Origin: VXPQ01 sp964608315
GTDB lineage: Bacteria > Bacteroidota > Rhodothermia > Rhodothermales > VXPQ01
Reading direction: 5' to 3'
Assembly (NCBI GenBank): GCA_964608315.1
Contig: CAZSNF010000017.1
Span: 18,411-82,410 of the forward strand
Length of the DNA stretch: 64,000 nucleotides
Each line of letters starts with the position of its first letter. The first letter of the stretch is position 1. Below are positions 57,669 to 64,000 of this stretch, in pieces. Made by a program: the position numbers and the translations under genes. Under the pieces are notes generated by a model. It was not told the DNA's origin. It was given only the letters and a program-made list of their open reading frames with translations, and did no database searches.

Positions 57669-57947
57669 AGAACCCCTGATTAATTTCGTAAAGGATACTC
57701 TGATTAAATGTGCAAAGTTCAGAGGCTGCGAGGGGCGCTCTGGCAAGGAATGACGAAGCAATGTGGCAGGCCCCGCATAATGAGGAATGACACAGCCAGA
57801 GCGCCCCTCGCAGCCTCCCGAAGGGCGCTTCACGTCCGCCATGCACCGAATCCGAAGCGTTTACCGCTGATTTCAACGACATCATCACAATGTCCTGTAC
57901 GCACGAACGTGAAGCGCTGATCGAAGTAGATTTAATCAGAGTATCCT
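57666..57947 (+). repeat. Complete cloverleaf repeat, copy E, with an extra half end
   Basis: The reference copy, 57691-57947. Terminal arms 57692-57709 and 57930-57947 pair perfectly over 18 bp (AGGATACTCTGATTAAAT). Hairpin 1 arms 57722-57744 and 57795-57817 pair perfectly over 23 bp around a 50-nt loop. Hairpin 2 arms 57825-57835 and 57907-57917 (GCGCTTCACGT/ACGTGAAGCGC) close a 71-nt loop. A lone terminus of the AACC type (AAGAACCCCTGATTAATT) lies directly before it at 57666-57690. Confidence 0.93.
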
Positions 57948-58181
57948 AAAATCCAGAGGCCGTTAGGGTAGGGATACACTGGCGAGGAATGACTTCAACA
58001 GCGGCGAAAGTTTGCGTATCGCCCATGCAAACGCTCAACCTGAGGCGTACGAAGAGGCCAAAACATTCAGTATGCTGGCAATGATTCCTGCGTATCCCCT
58101 TTGGACATGCCTTTCCGGGGAAGCATTCGCCTGGACAATATCTCGGATGCGTGGAACTCCGCGCCGGGCGGGTCTGCCTTC

Positions 58182-58225
58182 AGGAACCTCTGATCAGGGC
58201 CTGTTAACACTAATCAGAGGTTCCT
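58182..58225. repeat. Minimal cloverleaf repeat with 18-bp insert shared with 18767
   Basis: AGGAACCTCTGAT and ATCAGAGGTTCCT pair perfectly, the AACC/GGTT tip variant also seen in copy A. The loop contains CAGGGCCTGTTAACACTA, the exact 18-mer at 18767-18784. It lies 130 bp before the ABC transporter start. The surrounding 57948-58355 shows no other supported feature. Confidence 0.75.
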
Positions 58226-58355
58226 TTATTGTTCCGGGCAAGGAACGCCCGCCCCTCGCATCCGTACGTATTGCGTACAAAGGCAACCGGCCCGTGAATC
58301 CGTTTCGAATACGCTCTCCCCGCAAGCCCCCAACGACGTAAACGCACCAAGGCGC

Positions 58356-60155
58356 ATGGGTCCGCTCGCCGATCTCAACAAGTACTACTGGAAGTACAAG
58401 CATCTCTTCGTTCCGGGATTGCTGTGCGCCATCGCGTCCGCCGGGTTCTCCGTAACGGTGCCGGTGGTGGTGCGCATTGCGGTCGATAGCATCCCGCGCC
58501 TGGTGAACCTGTACCACGTGTACGAGGGGACTCCGGCCGAGAGTTACCTGTATGCGAACTTCTTCGTGGGCCTGCTCGCCTTCGGCCTGATCATCATCGG
58601 GCTGAGCCTCCTGAGCGGCGCGTTCTCTTTTTTGCAGCGACAGACGGTAGTGGTGGCGTCGCGGCATATCGAGTTCGACCTGCGCAACGCGCTTTACGAT
58701 CAGTTACAGCGGCTGTCGCAGGGATTCTACCATACGTATTCGACGGGGGACGTGATGGCCCGCGCCACAAGCGACATAGAAAGCGTGCGGCGCTACATAG
58801 GACCGGCCATCATGTATATCGTGCGGGCGGGCGTTGTCGTGGTCACGGCCATCACCGTGATGTTTATCATTTCCCCGACGCTCACGCTGTACGCGCTCAT
58901 TCCCATGCCCTTCCTCGCAGTGGCGGTTTTCTTCATGGCGGGCATGCAGCACAAGCGCAGCGACGCGATTCAGGCGCAATATTCCCGCCTCACCAGCCGG
59001 GTGCAGGAAGCATTGGCGGGCATTCGCGTCCTGAAGGCCTACACGCGGGAGGACGCGGAGGCCCGGGCCTTCGAGAAGGAAAGCGCCGCCTACCGGAAGC
59101 GCAACCTTGACCTGGCGGTGGTCGATTCTGCGTTTCGCCCGGTGTTTCTGCTGCTGGTGGGCATGGCGGGCATTATCGTGATCTGGCTGGGCGGGCGGCT
59201 GGTGGTCGAAGGGTCCATCACCATCGGCAACATCGCCGAATACGTGATTTACGTGGCGTACATGACCTGGCCGGTGGCCTCCATGGGCTTCGTGGTTACG
59301 ATGATTCAGCGGGCGTCCGCTTCGATGATCCGGCTGAACCGCATTTTCGACACGGAGCCCGACATTGCGGACACGGACGAGATGGTTTCGGAGGTCCGGG
59401 AAATCCGCGGGGCGATCCGGTTCGACAAGGTTTCGTTTCGGTACGGGAAGGAGGGGCCATGGGTGCTGAGGGACGTGTCGTTCGACGCGCCCGCCGGCTC
59501 CACGCTGGCCGTTGTAGGGCGTACGGGGTCCGGCAAAACCACCCTCGTTGAAATGATTCCCCGACTGCTGGAAGCCACGCAAGGGACAGTGCGCATCGAC
59601 GGGCGGCCTATCCGGCATATCCCGCTGGACGTCGTGCGCTCGTCCACCGGGTATGTCCCCCAGGACGTATTTCTGTTCAGCGACACGGTGGGCAACAATA
59701 TCGCTTTCGGGGCGCCGGAGGCGGACGAAGCGCGCATCGAAGAGGCGGCCAGGGAGGCGGCGCTGCTTGACAATGTGCGCGATTTCCCGAACGGATTCGA
59801 AACGCTGGTGGGCGAACGGGGCATTACGCTCTCCGGCGGGCAGCAACAGCGGGCGTCCATTGCCCGGGCGCTTATCCGGCGGCCCGCCATCCTCATTCTG
59901 GACGATGCGCTTTCGGCGGTGGATACGAACACGGAAAACGAACTATTGGGGCATTTGCGGCGGTATTACGGCTCCTGCACGGTCGTCATCGTGAGCCACC
60001 GCATTTCTTCGGTGATGGACGCCGACCTGATTCTCGTGCTGGAAGAGGGAATGATTTCCGAACGGGGGTCGCACGAGGAACTGCTGCGCCGCAAGGGATT
60101 GTACGCGGACCTCTACCGGAAGCAGTTGCTGGAGCAGGAGATTGCGGAGTTGTAG
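58356..60155 (+). CDS. ABC exporter half-transporter (MdlB/BmrC-like) with degenerate catalytic position
   Basis: A 599-residue fused membrane-ATPase half transporter. Six helices span about 17-320; the nucleotide-binding domain has Walker A GRTGSGKTT near 388-396, Q-loop YVPQDVF, signature LSGGQQQRAS near 492-501, Walker B plus D-loop LILDDALSAVD near 513-523 and H-loop IVSHRIS. The residue after Walker B is Asp rather than the catalytic Glu, as in the degenerate subunit of heterodimeric exporters such as BmrCD, so a partner encoded elsewhere is likely. No partner gene follows. Substrate unknown; lipid or drug export is typical. Confidence 0.9.
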   Translation: MGPLADLNKYYWKYKHLFVPGLLCAIASAGFSVTVPVVVRIAVDSIPRLVNLYHVYEGTPAESYLYANFFVGLLAFGLIIIGLSLLSGAFSFLQRQTVVVASRHIEFDLRNALYDQLQRLSQGFYHTYSTGDVMARATSDIESVRRYIGPAIMYIVRAGVVVVTAITVMFIISPTLTLYALIPMPFLAVAVFFMAGMQHKRSDAIQAQYSRLTSRVQEALAGIRVLKAYTREDAEARAFEKESAAYRKRNLDLAVVDSAFRPVFLLLVGMAGIIVIWLGGRLVVEGSITIGNIAEYVIYVAYMTWPVASMGFVVTMIQRASASMIRLNRIFDTEPDIADTDEMVSEVREIRGAIRFDKVSFRYGKEGPWVLRDVSFDAPAGSTLAVVGRTGSGKTTLVEMIPRLLEATQGTVRIDGRPIRHIPLDVVRSSTGYVPQDVFLFSDTVGNNIAFGAPEADEARIEEAAREAALLDNVRDFPNGFETLVGERGITLSGGQQQRASIARALIRRPAILILDDALSAVDTNTENELLGHLRRYYGSCTVVIVSHRISSVMDADLILVLEEGMISERGSHEELLRRKGLYADLYRKQLLEQEIAEL

Positions 60156-60256
60156 AGAGGCGGGCGAAACAACGAACGCCGCCTTAGGGCCGGCGGCGGG
60201 CAGGCCGACGAAAACCCGCGAGTTATAGAGAGGCGGGCGAAACGGCGAATGCCGCA
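60146..60256. repeat. Tandem 74-bp duplication at the end of the ABC transporter gene
   Basis: GAGTTGTAGAGAGGCGGGCG (60146) recurs as GAGTTATAGAGAGGCGGGCG (60220), with similar following bases (AACGAACGCCG / GGCGAATGCCG). The first copy contains the ABC gene stop codon. Between them lies the hairpin 60177-60198. Confidence 0.7.
60177..60198 (+). terminator. GC-rich hairpin after the ABC transporter gene
   Basis: CGCCGCC (60177-60183) pairs with GGCGGCG (60192-60198) around TTAGGGCC, 22 bp past the stop codon and between two converging genes. No T-run follows, so it may act with Rho or as a transcript-end stabiliser. Confidence 0.45.
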
Positions 60257-60259
60257 GCC

Positions 60260-61306
60260 TCAATCGCCTGAAGTAAGTTCGAGATGGATCAGGCGCTTGG
60301 TCATAGCCTGCGGACTGACCCTGAAACGCCGGGCAAGGTCCAGTATCTCGTCTTCCTCGGCCGGATCGACGCGTTGCTCTGCGACCGCGGCCCGGACCTG
60401 CCAGGCGGGCATGAGCAGCGCCGCCGCAAATCGATTGGCCTCGTTTTCTTCCTGTTCCGTGCCGGAACCGGGATCCGCAGCGCGAAAGCCTACGTGGGGA
60501 GGGCTGTCGATATATACCTCTTCCGCCGCCCTGCTGTGCAGCATGTAGTGGCCGATTTCGTGCGCAATGGTGAAGCGCTTGCGATGCTCATGGTGGTTTG
60601 CATTGACGCCGATCACGGAAAAATCCCTATGCTGCACCAGCATCCCCGAACATTCTTCGCCAAGGTCCTCCTCGGCGACCTTGACGCCGAGGTATTCTGC
60701 GACGTTGTCCACGGGCACCGGGATGCTCGTCATGCCCGCCTCCAGCAAAAGGCTCCCCGCTTTTTCTTCGAGCTCTTCGGTGGGAATGGGGGGAGGCGCT
60801 CCGGCGTCTTCGAGCGAAGACGATCGCATGATCCGGCTCAGCGCGCGAGCCATCGCGGCTCGCCTCTTGGGATCGAGTTCCCGCACAGCAACTTCTTCCA
60901 CGGTATCAGCGTCTTCCTCGCAATGCTGAAATTGCGCATACTCGGAACGTGCGGTGCGGGTAAGAACGCCCGGAGCGAGAAGGCTGTCGATCAGAAAGGC
61001 GAGCGGTTTTTCCCGCAACCAGCCCGGGGCGTTCGCAAATGCATCCGACGCTCCCTCTTCGCCTTCCCTGTCCGCTTCGGGCGCAGGCAACAACGAGCGC
61101 ATGTCTACTTCGAGCACCTCTGCAATATCCGAAAGCGTATGCAGCGTAACGCGCTGTTTTCCGCTCTCGATATTCGAAATGGAACCCCGGGTACGGTCGC
61201 AGCGCTCCGCAAGCTCGGTCTGCGAAAGCCCGGCCTTGCGCCGCTGTTCGGCCACGTTCCGCCCTATGCGCTGGTAGATTTCCTCTGATGCGGGAGGTCG
61301 TTTCAT
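60260..61306 (-). CDS. XRE-type regulator fused to an ImmA/IrrE metalloprotease domain
   Basis: A 348-residue protein: HTH_XRE at about 10-70 (NVAEQRRKAGLSQTELAERC, GSISNIESGKQRVTLHTLSD), a variable linker (75-185) and a C-terminal ImmA/IrrE peptidase with VDNVAEYLGVKV, the zinc motif FTIAHEIGHYMLH (H about 248) and the ligand region EENEANRFAAALLMP. Such proteins sense stress or DNA damage and cleave or relieve repressors. It is divergent from the tandem AAA+ gene across a 412-bp AT-rich region, so it may regulate that gene. Confidence 0.92.
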   Translation of the reverse strand: MKRPPASEEIYQRIGRNVAEQRRKAGLSQTELAERCDRTRGSISNIESGKQRVTLHTLSDIAEVLEVDMRSLLPAPEADREGEEGASDAFANAPGWLREKPLAFLIDSLLAPGVLTRTARSEYAQFQHCEEDADTVEEVAVRELDPKRRAAMARALSRIMRSSSLEDAGAPPPIPTEELEEKAGSLLLEAGMTSIPVPVDNVAEYLGVKVAEEDLGEECSGMLVQHRDFSVIGVNANHHEHRKRFTIAHEIGHYMLHSRAAEEVYIDSPPHVGFRAADPGSGTEQEENEANRFAAALLMPAWQVRAAVAEQRVDPAEEDEILDLARRFRVSPQAMTKRLIHLELTSGD

Positions 61307-61718
61307 GGCGTACCTGCAAGAAGCAAAATCCCTGTTCCTGGCGTACGACGGCCTTGTTACAGGCAGGAATTCCTTCCTGTCGCTTGTGTTAGGCGTTTGT
61401 TAATAAAAACGGAAATTTTTTTCATTTTGTCAATTATTACCAGGCAGCAAGGATGTTTTTTTACTGTAAGTTCATTATTTACAATTATTAATCCTGTCAA
61501 GTGAAATTTTTACGGAGAGGCCTTGGCGGGCATTTTGCGGCCCGTGTTTTGTGAAAATGGCCTTTTGGGGACAAGAAATGCATTATAATAATTGACTTTT
61601 TGTATTTTATTACAGTATATTACATGTTCGCACCGCCGCGCTGTCCGACGATGCACGCTGATTCGGCAACGACAGGTCGCGACAGCGCAGGCAATTCTGT
61701 AAAATACGGAGACATGTT
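61307..61718. promoter_or_regulatory. AT-rich divergent promoter region
   Basis: The 412 bp between the XRE-ImmA gene and the AAA+ gene are distinctly AT-rich (61390-61500 and 61570-61630). They must hold promoters for both genes. Poly-T tracts at 61406 and 61454 and the clear promoter at 61592 are visible; no operator palindrome could be fixed. Confidence 0.5.
61592..61621 (+). promoter_or_regulatory. Sigma70-like promoter of the AAA+ gene
   Basis: TTGACT (61592-61597) and TATATT (61616-61621) with an 18-base AT-rich spacer, giving a leader of about 90 nt before the ATG at 61719. It is the best promoter match in the window. Confidence 0.6.
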
Positions 61719-63908
61719 ATGCAATCGCATAGTCAAAAGACGTACCGCCACCGCCTCGCCCTCGTATGGATCGCCAACGCCATGAAGCGTCTCAACCGGC
61801 GAAGCGAAGAGGCCGGGGAGCTAATCGAATGGATAGAAGAAAACGCGCTGGAACTGTGCGAGGGCCTGAACGAGGCGGGGCCGGTGGCGGACGAGGCGGC
61901 GCTGCTCAAGGCCGTGAAGAGCATCCCCGCCTCCAGGCGGACGAGAAGAAGCCGGCTCCACGCCCCGAACGACGACCTGGCAGACCTTGACGACGAAGAG
62001 AAGGCCACGCATTCGGACAAGGCGTGGCGAAAGTTGCGAGAGCACGTCGAGCGGCTTGTCAAGGCGACGAAAGACGCGGGCCCGGACCGCATGTCCGCGC
62101 GCCTGGAGGAACTCGCCAAAATCGCTCGCCTCTCGCCGGAAGACGTACGCATCCTGGAGTTCGTGGTGCGCTACCAGACGCAGGCGCTGCTCGAATCGCT
62201 GGCAGACAGCGTCTCCAGCAGCTCGGGGTTTCGCTCGCGCGCCAAGTTGAGCGCTATGGACAAGGCCATGCCCTGCTGCCTGGGCATGAACGCCAGTTTC
62301 ATCCGCAAGCGCCTGGCCGACGATGCGCCGCTCGTCGCTTCCGGCCTGCTGAGCATGGATTCCGATGGCGACGTCAACGCTCCGTCCCGGCTGGAAAAGA
62401 TCGCCTGGGCGTCGGAGGAGGAATCGGACGTGCGCCGGCTGCTGCTCGACGCCAGCGCGCCCACGGAACTGGACTGGTCCGATTTCGATCATTTCGCCCG
62501 GGACCGGGATATTCTGGAGAAAGCGCTCGGAGGGGCGCTGCGGCAAGGAGCCAAAGGGGTCAACATCCTGTTGTACGGACCGAGCGGCACAGGCAAGACG
62601 GAGTTGTCGAAGGTGTTGGCCAACAGGCTTGGCGCAACCCTGTTCGGCGTCGGCGAAAAGGACGAACGCGGCGACGAACCGTCGCGGCGCGAGCGCCTCG
62701 CTGACCTTCGCCTTGCGGGATGCCTGCTCGGGCAAGACGCGAACGCGCTCCTGTTGTTCGACGAGATGGACGATCTTTTGTCCAAATACTCAACGGGCTT
62801 CTTCTCATTCGGGCGGATGGCTGCGAAACAGGATTGGGGCAGCGGCTCCAAACTGTTCCTGAACCGGCTTCTGGAAAAGAATGCGACGCCCACCATCTGG
62901 ACCACGAATCACGGGAGGGCCATCGACCCGGCCTTCCTGCGGCGCATGACCTGTGTGGTTCACCTCGGGAAACCGCCGACCCGGGTGCGCGAGCGTATCC
63001 TGGCGCGCCAACTGGAAAAGAACGATGTGCGCATCGAAGCGGAGACGGTGGCGCAGTTTGCGCAGCGGTTCGAGATGCCGCCCGGCGTCGTGGACGGTCC
63101 GATACGGGCGGCGGCCCTGGCGCCGGAAGGCGAAAGGCAGGCCATGCTCGAACGCGGCCTCCAGAACATGGCGGCCCTGATGGGCGGCGAACGACGGTCG
63201 CAAGCTACGCCTCGGCGCTTTGACCCGGCGTTCATCCAGGCGGATCAGGACCTGGTCGCGCTCGCCGAGCGGCTGGCCGGGCGCGGCCCCAAGCCGCTGT
63301 CCATGTGCTTGTACGGCCCGCCGGGAACCGGCAAGAGCGCCTACGTACGCTACCTGGCGGAGCGCATGGGGCTGGAAGCGCTGCACAAGCGCACGTCCGA
63401 TTTGCTGTCCATGTGGGTAGGGGGATCGGAGAGAAACATCGCCCGGGCGTTTGAGGAAGCGCGCGACACTCGTTCGTTCCTGATATTCGACGAGGCGGAT
63501 TCGTTGCTCGCCGACCGGCGCGGGGCGCATCGCAGCTGGGAAGTGACCCAGGTGAACGAGATGCTGACCCAGATGGAATCGCACCCGTTGCCGTTCGCCT
63601 GCACTACGAACTACTCGGAGAAGCTGGACGACGCCACGCATCGACGCTTCCTGTTCAAAGTGCGTTTCGGGTACAGTTCGGCCCGGCAGGCGGCGGGCCT
63701 GTTCCGCCTCTACTTCGATATGGAAGCGCCCGCAGCGCTGTCGAGTATGCATGGACTTACGCCCGGCGATTTTCCGGTGGTTCGCCGCAAGGCCGAGATC
63801 ACGGAGCAACTGGACGACGCCGACGCGCTGCTGGCCATGCTCCAGGCGGAGTGCGACGCCAAGCCGAACCTGCCGGGGACGATAGGGTTTGCGGCGGGGG
63901 CGGCGTGA
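61719..63908 (+). CDS. Tandem AAA+ ATPase (Cdc48/SpoVK-like)
   Basis: A 729-residue soluble protein: an N-terminal helical region (about 1-250, charged, no known domain) followed by two AAA+ modules. Module 1 has YGPSGTGKTEL near 286-296, LLLFDEMDDLL near 344-354 and TIWTTNHGRAIDPAFLRRM; module 2 has YGPPGTGKSAY near 532-542, FLIFDEADSLLADRRG near 586-601 and a HRRFLFKV arginine-finger region. Both ATPases look active. Such proteins unfold or remodel complexes. It is divergent from the XRE-ImmA gene and is the last gene of the contig, so further partners could be missing. Confidence 0.88.
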   Translation: MQSHSQKTYRHRLALVWIANAMKRLNRRSEEAGELIEWIEENALELCEGLNEAGPVADEAALLKAVKSIPASRRTRRSRLHAPNDDLADLDDEEKATHSDKAWRKLREHVERLVKATKDAGPDRMSARLEELAKIARLSPEDVRILEFVVRYQTQALLESLADSVSSSSGFRSRAKLSAMDKAMPCCLGMNASFIRKRLADDAPLVASGLLSMDSDGDVNAPSRLEKIAWASEEESDVRRLLLDASAPTELDWSDFDHFARDRDILEKALGGALRQGAKGVNILLYGPSGTGKTELSKVLANRLGATLFGVGEKDERGDEPSRRERLADLRLAGCLLGQDANALLLFDEMDDLLSKYSTGFFSFGRMAAKQDWGSGSKLFLNRLLEKNATPTIWTTNHGRAIDPAFLRRMTCVVHLGKPPTRVRERILARQLEKNDVRIEAETVAQFAQRFEMPPGVVDGPIRAAALAPEGERQAMLERGLQNMAALMGGERRSQATPRRFDPAFIQADQDLVALAERLAGRGPKPLSMCLYGPPGTGKSAYVRYLAERMGLEALHKRTSDLLSMWVGGSERNIARAFEEARDTRSFLIFDEADSLLADRRGAHRSWEVTQVNEMLTQMESHPLPFACTTNYSEKLDDATHRRFLFKVRFGYSSARQAAGLFRLYFDMEAPAALSSMHGLTPGDFPVVRRKAEITEQLDDADALLAMLQAECDAKPNLPGTIGFAAGAA

Positions 63909-63944
63909 GGGTGAGGGGGAAATTAACGAATATTTCATGAAATG

Positions 63945-64000
<56 letters not shown>

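Noticed and set aside
57691..57947. Cloverleaf repeat as an insertion sequence
   Set aside because: At 257 bp it cannot encode a transposase, no related transposase is in the window, and no consistent target duplication could be found (only a possible TCA around copy A).
58012..58341. A 109-codon frame before the ABC transporter
   Set aside because: No motif, it runs through a minimal repeat, and its composition is not gene-like.

Overview
The window looks like one contig end of a GC-rich (about 60%) member of the Bacteroidota, most like the Rhodothermia/Salinibacter side of the phylum. This is inferred from a DUF4249-like lipoprotein C-terminus, a TonB-plug-like outer-membrane barrel, many Sec/lipobox exported proteins, a GAF-SpoIIE phosphatase, a Bacteroidota-style Tgt, and generally weak Shine-Dalgarno sequences. 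No rRNA is present, so the placement stays an inference. The last ~55 bases are almost pure G and look like a sequencing artefact at a contig end.

Layout. 1-3.4 kb: end of a DUF4249-like gene, D-galactonate dehydratase (dgoD), M20 peptidase. 3.4-10.3 kb: a tight minus-strand run clpX - AI-2E family permease - tgt - ispH - methyltransferase - two related lipoproteins - M20 peptidase. 10.7-16.6 kb: outer-membrane barrel coupled to an NAD(P)-binding epimerase-like gene, then phosphofructokinase, gluconokinase and short-form 6-phosphogluconate dehydrogenase. 16.7-27.1 kb (plus strand): OPT transporter, UPF0173 hydrolase, YfcE-like phosphoesterase, GAF-SpoIIE phosphatase, transaldolase, beta-CASP nuclease, FAD/Fe-S oxidoreductase. 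27.1-33.7 kb: M1 and S41 peptidases, LemA, TPM-domain protein, TPR protein, CPBP protease. 33.7-38.4 kb is accessory: a Fic gene with a C-terminal frameshift and its small partner, a lipocalin-like protein, a two-domain VOC protein, tRNA-Ala(CGC) next to a three-unit hairpin array, a DUF2971 protein, and a decayed MNT-HEPN toxin-antitoxin remnant. 38.4-55.6 kb: RNase D, aconitase, hydantoinase/oxoprolinase HyuA/HyuB, lexA, recO, a ComEA-like protein, an orphan response regulator, nagB and a pair of M16 peptidases. 55.6-58.3 kb is a repeat-rich accessory stretch with two small secreted-protein genes, one strongly AT-rich. 58.3-63.9 kb: ABC exporter half, an XRE-ImmA/IrrE regulator-protease and a divergent tandem AAA+ ATPase.

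The most striking structure is a dispersed, non-coding repeat family. Complete copies are about 257 bp (10455-10711, 44916-45174, 55754-56010, 57691-57947). They have an 18-19 bp terminal inverted repeat enclosing two internal hairpins, so the whole unit folds as a three-armed cloverleaf. Copies differ in sequence but keep the pairing by compensatory changes. Several minimal derivatives keep only the terminal stem. Elements sit at gene ends, and in at least four cases (hyuA, lexA, pfkA, rnd) the terminal repeat supplies the last codons and the stop codon. No transposase is visible.
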